From RYN-230 sp963834705 (GTDB lineage Bacteria; Actinomycetota; Actinomycetes; Streptosporangiales; Streptosporangiaceae), in assembly GCA_963834705.1 (NCBI GenBank), contig CAWICV010000007.1:1-64000 (forward strand): DNA of 64,000 nucleotides. Direction: 5' to 3'. The notes under the pieces were generated by a model. The model searched no databases. It was not told where the DNA came from and was given only the letters and a program-made list of their open reading frames with translations. Below, piece by piece: positions 28,497 through 36,410 of the stretch (position 1 is the first letter of the stretch; each line of letters starts with the position of its first letter). A program made the position numbers and the translations under genes.

Positions 28497-29903
28497 GTGA
28501 CACCGGATGAAGACCCGCAGCCGAGGTTCGGTCCGTGCTTGCTGGCGACCGGGTTCGATGCGCTCTGGTGCGCCGACTGGCAGTACCCGGTGCTGGTCCG
28601 GGTGGATGAGCGGAACCGCACGCCGCAGGTCTGGGCCAGCTGGCCGGCCGCCGGCGGGCCGTCCGGCCTCGCGGCTGGCCTGGACGCGGTGTGGGTGCTG
28701 CCCGGCGAAGGTGGCCAGCTGCTGGCGGTCGACCCGGCGGGTGACGGCGTAACGCCCCATCAGGTGCCGTTTCCGCTGGCCGGGATCGCGGTCGGGGCGG
28801 ACGCCGTGTTCGGCATCGGCAAGCTGGGCGACGGCCGGGTCCTCCGGTTGACCCCGGATGGCGAGGCCACGTCGGCACCTGCCGGGCAGGCCAGGACGCT
28901 CAGCCTGATCGCGGCGGGCACCGAGTGCGTCTGGGTGGCCGACGACGAAACGGCGACGGTGCTCGCGCTGGACGCCAGCTCGCTCGAACCGGTGCAGTCG
29001 TTCCGCCACGTCGGAGCGCCACACGCGCTATTCGCCCGGGGCACGCGGGCCTGGTATGTCTGCGCGCCCGAACTTGAATACCGGGACAAGGGCGGCCGCC
29101 AGGGCCGGGCCATCCGGCTGGACCCAGACGGCCCCGCAGTGGACCTGCTCCGGCTGGACGCCGCCACCGGGACCGCCGAACAGCTCGGTGGCCTGACCGG
29201 GCTCGCCTCGGCCGCGGCGCTCAGCCGAGACCGGCTGTGGGTCTCCGGGGAAGAGCGGGAAGGACCGGGCGAGGATCCGGTGACATCGCTCTACTGCCTC
29301 GACCTCGATGGCCGGTACGCCGGCCCGGTGGAACTGCCCGGCCAGATCGACGCGATCGGGGCCAGCGACTCGCTGACCTGGGTAGCTGGTTTCCGGCGGT
29401 CCAGGCAGGAGGTTGTGGTCACCGTGCTGGACGCTGGCGGCGCGGTAGCCGGGGAAGTGAGCTTCGGGGCGGTTGACCTCACGCCGTGGGGGGCGCCCGG
29501 GGCTGCTCCGCGGCCGCGGCTGCCGCTGGCCGAGCGGGCGCAGCTAATCCGGGACACGGTGACGAAGTGCCTCAGCCAGCCCGGCCAGGCGGTCAGCCGG
29601 TTCGGCGATCGGTGGGAGGTACCCGCGGTCAGCCCGGAGTTCCGGCTGGAGCGGGTGGACCTGCACGGCAGCGGAGACAGCTACGAGATCGCCGTGCTGT
29701 TCCGCTGGGCCGCCCAGACCGATCTGTTCGGCATGCGGTTTGAGATCACACCCGAGGACGAGGACAACGGGGAGTTCGGCGCAACGGACGCCTACATCTC
29801 GGTCCATGTCGAGGAGAACCTGCTCGCCCAGGGTTACGGACTGGCGAACGCCACCCGGGACCGCGCGGACGGCGTTACCTGGCTGAGGTGGCCACGGACG
29901 TGA
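28497..29903 (+). CDS. beta-propeller-like hypothetical protein, 468 aa
   Basis: Repeated units of roughly 40-45 residues (GFDALWCADWQYPVLV; GLDAVWVLPGEGGQLLAV; GADAVFGIGKLGDGRVLRL; GTECVWVADDETATVLAL) resemble blades of an NHL/YVTN-type propeller over residues 15-330. A separate C-terminal domain (SGDSYEIAVLFRWAAQTDLF, ending DGVTWLRWPRT) follows. There is no signal peptide, so it is probably cytoplasmic. It starts at GTG 28497. Function unknown; propellers of this kind usually mediate binding. Confidence 0.7.
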   Translation: MTPDEDPQPRFGPCLLATGFDALWCADWQYPVLVRVDERNRTPQVWASWPAAGGPSGLAAGLDAVWVLPGEGGQLLAVDPAGDGVTPHQVPFPLAGIAVGADAVFGIGKLGDGRVLRLTPDGEATSAPAGQARTLSLIAAGTECVWVADDETATVLALDASSLEPVQSFRHVGAPHALFARGTRAWYVCAPELEYRDKGGRQGRAIRLDPDGPAVDLLRLDAATGTAEQLGGLTGLASAAALSRDRLWVSGEEREGPGEDPVTSLYCLDLDGRYAGPVELPGQIDAIGASDSLTWVAGFRRSRQEVVVTVLDAGGAVAGEVSFGAVDLTPWGAPGAAPRPRLPLAERAQLIRDTVTKCLSQPGQAVSRFGDRWEVPAVSPEFRLERVDLHGSGDSYEIAVLFRWAAQTDLFGMRFEITPEDEDNGEFGATDAYISVHVEENLLAQGYGLANATRDRADGVTWLRWPRT

Positions 29904-29952
29904 ATCCGCGGCCGCGCATGCGCTAGCGGCGCCCGGCAGGCAGACTTGGAGC

Positions 29953-31338
29953 GTGTGGCGTCATGCGGTCCGCAGCGCGCCCAGGGCTTCGCTGCAGGCC
30001 AAGCTGGTTGCCGTAGCGCTGTGCCTGCTCGCCGCCGGGGCCGCGGTCATCGTCACGGTGGGCGCCAGTGCGCTGCGCGGCCAGCTCATCCGGCAGGCAG
30101 GCGACCAGCTCCGGGTCTACGCGAACCAGCTGGCCAGCAACTCGTTCCAGCTGCTGGGCATATCCCAGGGCGCACCCGCGGCGATCGTCCCGTTCGACGG
30201 GACCGGGACGGGGGGCGAGGCCCGGGCGCCGGGCACGGCCGAGCGGGTCGGCGCAGCCGGCGCGGTCCGCACACCGAGCGCGCCGGCCACCCCGAGCGCG
30301 CCGGCCACCCCGAGAACGGTTGGCGTGCTGGGCGGGTCGGGCACGGTGGTCACCGTGTTCGACGGGCCCAGGGACTACAGCATCGAACTCCGCGGCCCTG
30401 GTGGCCAACTGCTGCTCAGCACGGGCCCAGGCACCCAGGCGGGGCAGGCGCTGCCGAAGCCCTTCGCCCCGGTTCCGGCGCGCACCGGTGTGCTGCGCAC
30501 GGTCCGTGGGGTGGGCGGCAGTTACCTGGTGATCGCGAAGCCGGTGCACTTCACCACCCGGCGGCTGGCGTTCGGTTACGGGGCCGATGACTTCGCGATC
30601 AGCGGCGGGTCCCGGACCTCCCGGACCGGCCAGACCGGCACGCTGGTGGTCGGGCTGCCGCTGGCCGGCATCACCCAGCCGGTCCGGCGGCTCACCCTGC
30701 TGGCCGTGGTGGTGAGCGCGGCGGCCATCGTGATCGTGGGCGGGCTGGGCTGGGCCGCGATCCGGTTCAGCCTGCGGCCGGTGACCCGGGCGGCGCAGAC
30801 CGCCGAGGCGGCCAGCGCCGGGATGGCCGGCCACGGCAACGGGCTCTGCCCGGTGCCGGAGCGGCCGGCCGACAACCTGGCAGGCGGCCTGGCCGGGTTG
30901 GCCGATGATCAAGCCGGCGACCTGGCCGGGTTGGCCGATGATCAAGCCGACGGCCTGGCCGGAGCCGCGGGCGGCCTGGCCGGGGCGCTGAACGCTTCGC
31001 TGAGCGAGCTCGGCAGCCAGTTCACCGCGAGCACGGACGCGGAGGACGCCGCGCGCGCGGCCGCGGAGCAGCTGGCCGCGCGCTTGGAGTCGATGGCCGA
31101 GGCGCTGCGCCGCCCGATCAGCCTGCTGCACGGCCGCGCCGAGCAATGGGCTCACCGGGACCGTCACCTGCATGGTGACCCGGACCGCGTGCTGACCCAG
31201 ATCGTGACCCAGGTGGCCGACGCTGAAGCCCTGCTGGCCAGGGTGGATGAGGCACTCTTCACGGAGCTGGTGCGCCCAAAGCCGGACAAAACACTCAGCA
31301 ACCCGGACCGGACACGTGAAGAGCCGCCCGGACGATGA
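29953..31338 (+). CDS. membrane sensor resembling a histidine kinase but lacking the phospho-His and ATPase domain
   Basis: Two membrane helices (residues about 16-38 and 245-275) flank an extracytoplasmic domain with an Ala/Pro-rich stretch, followed by a HAMP-like segment. In the DHp-like helix the H-box equivalent reads SMAEALRRPISLL: Leu-Arg-x-Pro is kept but the His position is Glu, and the protein ends about 75 residues later without N, G1 or G2 boxes. A repeated GLADDQAGDLA sequence sits after the HAMP region. It could be a truncated kinase or a co-sensor. No response regulator gene is adjacent. It starts at GTG 29953. Confidence 0.6.
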   Translation: MWRHAVRSAPRASLQAKLVAVALCLLAAGAAVIVTVGASALRGQLIRQAGDQLRVYANQLASNSFQLLGISQGAPAAIVPFDGTGTGGEARAPGTAERVGAAGAVRTPSAPATPSAPATPRTVGVLGGSGTVVTVFDGPRDYSIELRGPGGQLLLSTGPGTQAGQALPKPFAPVPARTGVLRTVRGVGGSYLVIAKPVHFTTRRLAFGYGADDFAISGGSRTSRTGQTGTLVVGLPLAGITQPVRRLTLLAVVVSAAAIVIVGGLGWAAIRFSLRPVTRAAQTAEAASAGMAGHGNGLCPVPERPADNLAGGLAGLADDQAGDLAGLADDQADGLAGAAGGLAGALNASLSELGSQFTASTDAEDAARAAAEQLAARLESMAEALRRPISLLHGRAEQWAHRDRHLHGDPDRVLTQIVTQVADAEALLARVDEALFTELVRPKPDKTLSNPDRTREEPPGR

Positions 31339-31346
31339 TGAACCGT

Positions 31347-31366
31347 CCCCGGTTGACAGGCCGGGG
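31347..31366. terminator. small hairpin between convergent genes
   Basis: CCCCGG and CCGGGG flank an 8-base loop in the 28-bp space between the sensor gene and ltp2, which converge. The stem is only 6 bp, so this is a weak call. Confidence 0.35.
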
Positions 31367-32530
31367 CTAGTCCGGGCCGAGGATGAGGGCGCTGGTCGGG
31401 ACGCCGGTGCCGGCCGTGACCAGGACCGGGCCGTCGCCGGGCACCTGGTTGACCGAGGTGCCGCGGACCTGGCGGACGGCCTCGGCGATGCCGTTCATGC
31501 CGTGGATATAGGCCTCGCCGAGCTGGCCGCCGTGCGGGTTCAGCGGCAGCCGGCCGCCCAGCTCGATCGCCCCGTCCGCGATGAAGTGCCGGGCCTCTCC
31601 GCGCGGGCAGAAGCCGAGTTCTTCCAGCTGGAGCAGTACATACGGGGTGAAGTGGTCGTACAGCACGGCGGTGCGCACGTCGGGCGGCCCGAGGCTGGCC
31701 TGTGACCACAGCTGCCTGGCCACCACGCCCATCTCGGGCAGGCCCAGCTCGTCGCGGTAGTAGCTGGTCATCACGTACTGATCCGGGCCGCTGCCCTGCG
31801 CGGCGGCGCGGATCACCGCGGGCCGCTGCCGCAGGCCACGGGCCCGGTCCAGGCTGGTCACCACGATCGCGACCGCGCCGTCGCTCTCCTGGCAGCAATC
31901 CAGCAGCCGGAGCGGCTCGGTGATCCACCGGGACGCCTGATGCTCGGCCAGCGTGATCGGCCGCTGGTAGAACCAGGCATCCGGGTTGACCGCGGCGTGC
32001 CGCCGGCCGGCCACCGTGACCCGGCCGAAGTCCTGGCTGGTGGCTCCGTACTCGTGCATGTACCGCCGGGCGATCATGGCCACGGTGGCGGCCGGGGTGC
32101 CCAGCCCCATCGGGTAGTGCCAGCCGTTGTCCACCCCGGAGGAGGTCGGCGCGGCCACGGCGGTCCGGGACACCTGGCCGAACCGGTGCCCGGAGCGCTC
32201 GTTCAGCGCCCGGTAGCAGACCACCACCTGGGCCAGCCCGGCCGCGACGGCCAGCACCGCCTGCTGCACGGTGGCGCACGCCGCGCCCCCGCCGTACCCG
32301 ATGTGGCTGAAGAAGCGCAGTTCGGCCAGGCCCAGCTCGCGGGCCAGCGCGATCTCGGCGGTGCTGTCCATGCTGAATGTGACCAGCCCGTCCACCGCGC
32401 TTACCGGCAGCCCGGCGTCGGCCAGCGCGGCCTCGGTGGCCTCCACGGCCAGCTTGAGCTCGCTGCGGCCGGAGTCCTTGCTGAACTCGGTGGCCCCGAT
32501 CCCGGCGATGGCCGCCGTCCCGCTGATCAT
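31367..32530 (-). CDS. ltp2: thiolase-fold aldolase Ltp2, 387 aa
   Basis: Ltp2 with the DUF35 domain of ChsH2 performs the retro-aldol step that releases propionyl-CoA and gives the C17 ketone. The thiolase-like sequence shows AAIAGIGATEFSKDSGRSE, FFSHIGYGGGAACATVQQAV and the C-terminal PLNPHGGQLGEAYIHGMNGI. The position of the usual thiolase nucleophile Cys is modified, as in SCP-x/Ltp proteins. ATG 32530 overlaps the chsH1 stop (ATGA). It is the last gene of the chsE1-chsE2-chsH2-chsH1-ltp2 operon, whose order equals M. tuberculosis Rv3544c-Rv3540c. Confidence 0.92.
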   Translation of the reverse strand: MISGTAAIAGIGATEFSKDSGRSELKLAVEATEAALADAGLPVSAVDGLVTFSMDSTAEIALARELGLAELRFFSHIGYGGGAACATVQQAVLAVAAGLAQVVVCYRALNERSGHRFGQVSRTAVAAPTSSGVDNGWHYPMGLGTPAATVAMIARRYMHEYGATSQDFGRVTVAGRRHAAVNPDAWFYQRPITLAEHQASRWITEPLRLLDCCQESDGAVAIVVTSLDRARGLRQRPAVIRAAAQGSGPDQYVMTSYYRDELGLPEMGVVARQLWSQASLGPPDVRTAVLYDHFTPYVLLQLEELGFCPRGEARHFIADGAIELGGRLPLNPHGGQLGEAYIHGMNGIAEAVRQVRGTSVNQVPGDGPVLVTAGTGVPTSALILGPD

Positions 32531-33045
32531 GCCGGGCTCCCCGGGACGAGCACCCGGACCGTGCCGGTCACGTGATCGCCGAGGCCGCACCGCCCGGTGA
32601 CCCGCACCAGGTACTCGGTACCGCCAGCCGCCAGGGCGGCCCCGGCGCCCGGCCTGGCCGGCCCGCCTGGCCTGGCCGACCCGGCTGGCCCGGCTGGCCT
32701 GGCCGACCCAGCCGACCCGGCTGGCCCGGCTGGACTGGCTGGACTGGTTGGACTGGCTGGCTCGGCCTGGCCGGTGAACGTCAGCGTGTCGCCCGCGTAG
32801 CACGGCGCTCCGAGCCGGATGGCCACGTTGCGCACGATGGCCTGCGGCCCGGCCCAGTCGGTCACGAACCGCTGCACCAGGCCGGTAGTGGTCAGGATGT
32901 TCACAAAGATGTCCTGGCTGCCGCGCTGCACGGCGCGGTCCCGGTCGTGGTGCACGTCCTGGAAGTCCCGGGTGGCGATGGCACTGGAGATCACGAACGT
33001 GGTGCTGGCCTCGATAACCAGTTCCGGCAGGGTCAGCGCGGTCAT
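32527..33045 (-). CDS. chsH1: MaoC-like enoyl-CoA hydratase subunit ChsH1
   Basis: ChsH1 pairs with ChsH2 to hydrate the three-carbon side-chain enoyl-CoA of the steroid. The hot-dog fold holds SAIATRDFQDVHHDRDRAVQ and GSQDIFVNILTTTGLVQRFV. Between the last strands an insertion of about 40 residues made of repeated AGPAGSA and GPARPG units interrupts the fold, apparently a minisatellite expansion, making the protein 172 residues instead of about 130. ATG 33045 overlaps the chsH2 stop. Confidence 0.9.
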   Translation of the reverse strand: MTALTLPELVIEASTTFVISSAIATRDFQDVHHDRDRAVQRGSQDIFVNILTTTGLVQRFVTDWAGPQAIVRNVAIRLGAPCYAGDTLTFTGQAEPASPTSPASPAGPAGSAGSARPAGPAGSARPGGPARPGAGAALAAGGTEYLVRVTGRCGLGDHVTGTVRVLVPGSPA

Positions 33046-34100
33046 CGGGTGTCCTCCCGCCAGGCGGGCAGGGTCAGCTCACCGTCGATCCGGACGAACT
33101 CGGCGCGCACCGGCAGGCCGATCCGCACCTGATCCGGCGGCACGCCCAGCAACTCGCCCACCATCCGGACGCCCTCGGTCAGAGTGACCAGCGCGACGAC
33201 GAACGGCACCTGCTTGCCGGGCACCGGCGGGTGGTGATGCACCAGGTAGCTGTAGACCTGGCCGGTGCCCGCCGCGACCTGGTAGCCCGGCTTGGCCGCG
33301 CCGCAGGCCGGGCAGCGCGGTCCGGGCGGGTGGCGCAGCCGGCCGCATCCCTCGCAGCGCTGGATGCGCAGCTCACCGGCGGCCGTGCCGGCCCAGAAGT
33401 AGGCGGTGTCCGGCGATACCACCGGCCGCAGCACCGGCCCGGCGGTCAGCTCAGCCGCGGCCGTGGCCGGGGATGGCGCCGCAGGCGGCTGGTACTTCAG
33501 CACCCGGAACATCATCGAGGCGACCGGCTCGCTCGCCACATACCAGGTACTCCGGGTGGTGACGAACCAGCCCTCGCCCAGCGCGGTCCGCTTCGGCCCG
33601 GTCACGTCCTCCAGCACCGTCCGCACGCTGACCCGCTCACCGTGCCGCAGGTAACGGTGGTACTCCTGCTCGCAGTTGGTGGCCACGATCGAGGTGAAAC
33701 CGGCCTCGTCGAGCGCCTGGATCATCCCCTGCAGCGGGTCGTCGCTGCGCTCGGGCACCTTCGGGTGCAGCCCGCCCATCGTCCACACCTGGGCCATCGC
33801 GGGCGGGGCGACCAGGCCGCCGTGGACCGACGCGGCCGCGAACCCGGGATCGGTATAGACCGGGTTGGCGTCACCGATCGCCTCGGCCCAGTTGTTGATC
33901 ATCGGCTGGTTGACTGGGTCCCGGCCCATCCGCGGCGCGCTCGGGCCGGCCGCCTTGATCCGGTCCGCCGCCGCCCGGATCGCGTCCTCCCCGCTCTTCA
34001 CCGCGGCACCTTCACCCTGGGCGCCGCTCTTCACCGCGGCACCTTCACCCTGGGCGCCGCTCTTCACCGCGGCACCTTCACCCTGGGCGCCGCTCTTCAC
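33042..34100 (-). CDS. chsH2: MaoC plus DUF35 protein ChsH2, with a repeated N-terminus
   Basis: ChsH2 joins ChsH1 as the hydratase through its N-terminal MaoC-like domain (NPVYTDPGFAAASVHGGLVA) and binds Ltp2 through its C-terminal DUF35 domain, whose zinc ribbon CEGCGRL...PRCPAC is intact. The first 30 or so residues are three copies of GAAVKSGAQGE encoded by 33-bp repeats. The first GTG, at 34100, overlaps the chsE2 stop (GTGA), but every repeat contains an equivalent in-frame GTG, so the real start is uncertain. The conserved protein begins around GEDAIRAAADRI. Confidence 0.92.
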   Translation of the reverse strand: MKSGAQGEGAAVKSGAQGEGAAVKSGAQGEGAAVKSGEDAIRAAADRIKAAGPSAPRMGRDPVNQPMINNWAEAIGDANPVYTDPGFAAASVHGGLVAPPAMAQVWTMGGLHPKVPERSDDPLQGMIQALDEAGFTSIVATNCEQEYHRYLRHGERVSVRTVLEDVTGPKRTALGEGWFVTTRSTWYVASEPVASMMFRVLKYQPPAAPSPATAAAELTAGPVLRPVVSPDTAYFWAGTAAGELRIQRCEGCGRLRHPPGPRCPACGAAKPGYQVAAGTGQVYSYLVHHHPPVPGKQVPFVVALVTLTEGVRMVGELLGVPPDQVRIGLPVRAEFVRIDGELTLPAWREDTR

Positions 34101-34109
34101 CGCGGCACC
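33991..34109 (-). repeat. 33-bp tandem repeat spanning the chsE2 end and chsH2 start
   Basis: Units run 33991-34023, 34024-34056 and 34057-34089, identical at 33 bp, plus a partial fourth copy of 20 bp (34090-34109) that includes the chsE2 stop codon. On the coding strand each unit has GTG in GCGGTGAAGAGC preceded by an AGGGTGAAGG Shine-Dalgarno-like run. Confidence 0.93.
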
Positions 34110-35260
34110 CTGGGCAGCCCGAGCCCGGCCGTGGCGATCAGCTCGCGCTGGATCTCGTTGACGCCGCCGCCGAACGTGAGCACGGTGTTCCGCTTGGCCT
34201 GCACGTCCAGCCACCGGGCCAGCTCGGCCGTGCCCGGGTCGGCCGGGTCGCCGTGCCGCCCGACCACCTCCTCCAGCCGCTGGCCCAGATCCTGCACCTG
34301 GACCGACGAATAGACCTTGGTGGCCGACGCGTCGGCTACGTCCAGTTGCTGCGCCACCGCCACCTGCCAGTTCAGCAACTCGTTGATCCGCAGGCCCGCG
34401 TAGCTGCGGGCCAGCGCGCGGCGCACGTCCGGCTGGCTGAGCAGCGGCCGCCCGTCCGGCCCGGCCCGGTCCGCGGCCCAGTCGTACACCCGGTCGTGCA
34501 GCGCGGCCAGCCGGCCCGCCGGGCCGAGCATCACCCGCTCGTGGTTGAGCTGGGTGGTGACCAGCCGCCAGCCCGCGTTCTCCGCGCCGACCCGCATGCT
34601 GACCGGCACCCGCACGTCGCTGTAGTACGTCGCGTTGACGTGGTGCGCGCCATCGTGGGTGATGATCGGCGTCCAGCTGAACCCGGGATCCGTGGTGTCC
34701 ACGATCAGGATCGAGATGCCCTTGTGCTTGGGCGCGTCCGGGTCGGTGCGGCAGGCCAGCCAGATGTAGTCCGCCTCGTGCGCGCCGGTGGTGAAGATCT
34801 TCTGCCCGTTGACCAGGTACTCCTCCCCGACCCGCTGAGCCCGGGTGATCAGCGCGGCCAGGTCGGTGCCTGCCCCGGGTTCGGTGTAGCCGATCGCGAA
34901 ATGCACCTCACCGGCCAGGATCCGGGGCAGGAAGAAGTCCTTCTGCTGCTGGGTGCCGAACGCCTGCAGGGTCGGCCCCACCGTCTGCAAGGTGACCGCG
35001 GGCAGCGGCACATCGGCCCGCGCCGCCTCGCTGACGAAGATCTGCTGTTCCACCTGACCCAGCCCGCGCCCGCCGTACTCCACCGGCCAGCCCACGCCGA
35101 GCCATCCGTCCCGGCCCATCCGCCGGACCACCTCGCGGTACACGCCACCGTGCCGCTCGGTGAGCAGCTCCGCCCGCTGCGCCGCGGACATCAGCCCGGC
35201 GAAATACTTCCTGATTTCTTTACCCAACGCTCGTTGCTCGTCGGTCAGCTCAATATGCAT
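34097..35260 (-). CDS. chsE2: acyl-CoA dehydrogenase ChsE2 (FadE29-like), 387 aa
   Basis: ChsE2 forms a heterotetramer with ChsE1 that oxidises 3-oxo-4-pregnene-20-carboxyl-CoA. It keeps the FAD/substrate segments HFAIGYTEPGAGTDLAALIT and GQKIFTTGAHEADYIWLA, and the C-terminal TFGGGVNEIQRELIA that replaces the usual catalytic Glu region. ATG 35260 has GGAGG six bases upstream and gives exactly the length of M. tuberculosis FadE29; ATG 35272 is an alternative. It overlaps the end of chsE1 by 11 bp. Confidence 0.93.
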   Translation of the reverse strand: MHIELTDEQRALGKEIRKYFAGLMSAAQRAELLTERHGGVYREVVRRMGRDGWLGVGWPVEYGGRGLGQVEQQIFVSEAARADVPLPAVTLQTVGPTLQAFGTQQQKDFFLPRILAGEVHFAIGYTEPGAGTDLAALITRAQRVGEEYLVNGQKIFTTGAHEADYIWLACRTDPDAPKHKGISILIVDTTDPGFSWTPIITHDGAHHVNATYYSDVRVPVSMRVGAENAGWRLVTTQLNHERVMLGPAGRLAALHDRVYDWAADRAGPDGRPLLSQPDVRRALARSYAGLRINELLNWQVAVAQQLDVADASATKVYSSVQVQDLGQRLEEVVGRHGDPADPGTAELARWLDVQAKRNTVLTFGGGVNEIQRELIATAGLGLPRVPR

Positions 35261-36410
35261 CGCGGCCTCCATCGCAAACTCGGGCAGCCAGCGTGTCCAG
35301 CCGGTACTCGGCCCCGCCAATGAACCGGACCAGATCCTTGACCAGCGCGGAGTACCGGGGCAGCGGGTAGCTCACGTCCATGCCGAGCCCGCCGTGCAGG
35401 TGGTGGCAGGTGCGCAGCGCGGGCGGCCCGTGCTCGGCCAGCCAGTAGCCGGCCACCTCGAGGTCGGCGGCGGCGTCCAGCCCGCTGTCCAGCCGCCAGC
35501 AGGCGGACAGCGTGGCCAGGTGCAGGGTGCGCGCGGTGATGGAGACGTCCGCGATCTGCTGGGCCACCGCCTGGAACGCGGCCAGCGGCCGGCCGAACTG
35601 CTCCCGGGACCCGATGTGCCTGGTAGTCAGGTCCAGCGCGCCGGCCAGCAACCCGTCGGCCAGGCAGCACGCGCCGGCCAGCGTGAGCTGGCCGAGGTCC
35701 GCGACATCGCGGCCGTCCAGCCCGGCGTTGAGCAGATGCGCCACCGGCGCCCGGTCCAGCCGTAGCGTGTACTCGGGCTCACCGGCCGAACTCGGCGTCC
35801 GCACCGCGGTCACCCCGGGCGCCGCGGGATCGACCAGCACCACCCCGACTCCGCCCGCGGCGAAGCTGGCCGGTACCAGCACCCAGCGCGCCTCGGCGGC
35901 GTACGGCACGCCGACCTTGGTCCCGGACACGGTGCCCAATTCCCCGGGGCCCAATTCCACTGGGCCCAATTCCACTGGGCCCAGTCCGGCGCCCGCCGCC
36001 CTGTCCAGCGTGACGGTGGTGGCGGGTACCAGCGGCATCGGGTCCGAGGACTCGCGCACCGCGGCGGTGAGCAGCGTGTCCCCGGTGGCCACCCCGGCCA
36101 GCACGGTCTGCTGCACGTCACGGGCCGCCCAGCGGGTGACCGGCAGCACGCCGAGCATCAGCGTGGCCAGCGCGGGCCCGGGCTCGGCCCGGCGGCCCAG
36201 TTCGGTGAGCAGGACGGCCGTGTCCAGCACCGAGAGGCCGTCGCCGCCCAGCCAGTCCGGCAGGGCCAGCGCCAGCAGTCCGGCCTGGGCCAGCTCTTTC
36301 CATATCGTGTCCTGCCCCACCGGCACTTTCCCGGCGGGCCGGCTGCGGTCCAGCACCTCGGCGGCGGCCGCCGCGACCGCGTGCTGGGATTCCGTGCGGT
36401 CGAAGTCCAC
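35250..36410 (-). CDS. chsE1: acyl-CoA dehydrogenase ChsE1 (FadE28-like), 386 aa
   Basis: ChsE1 is the second subunit of the ChsE1-ChsE2 dehydrogenase and typically carries the catalytic Glu. Family features: MDFDRTESQHAVAAAAAEVL at the start, DLTTRHIGSREQFGRPLAAFQAVAQQIAD in the C-terminal helical domain, and HHLHGGLGMDVSYPLPRY. It is longer than FadE28 of M. tuberculosis as I recall, partly because of a small expansion GPVELGPVELGPGELG. ATG 36410 abuts the stop of the upstream fadE34-like gene. Confidence 0.92.
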   Translation of the reverse strand: MDFDRTESQHAVAAAAAEVLDRSRPAGKVPVGQDTIWKELAQAGLLALALPDWLGGDGLSVLDTAVLLTELGRRAEPGPALATLMLGVLPVTRWAARDVQQTVLAGVATGDTLLTAAVRESSDPMPLVPATTVTLDRAAGAGLGPVELGPVELGPGELGTVSGTKVGVPYAAEARWVLVPASFAAGGVGVVLVDPAAPGVTAVRTPSSAGEPEYTLRLDRAPVAHLLNAGLDGRDVADLGQLTLAGACCLADGLLAGALDLTTRHIGSREQFGRPLAAFQAVAQQIADVSITARTLHLATLSACWRLDSGLDAAADLEVAGYWLAEHGPPALRTCHHLHGGLGMDVSYPLPRYSALVKDLVRFIGGAEYRLDTLAARVCDGGRDAY

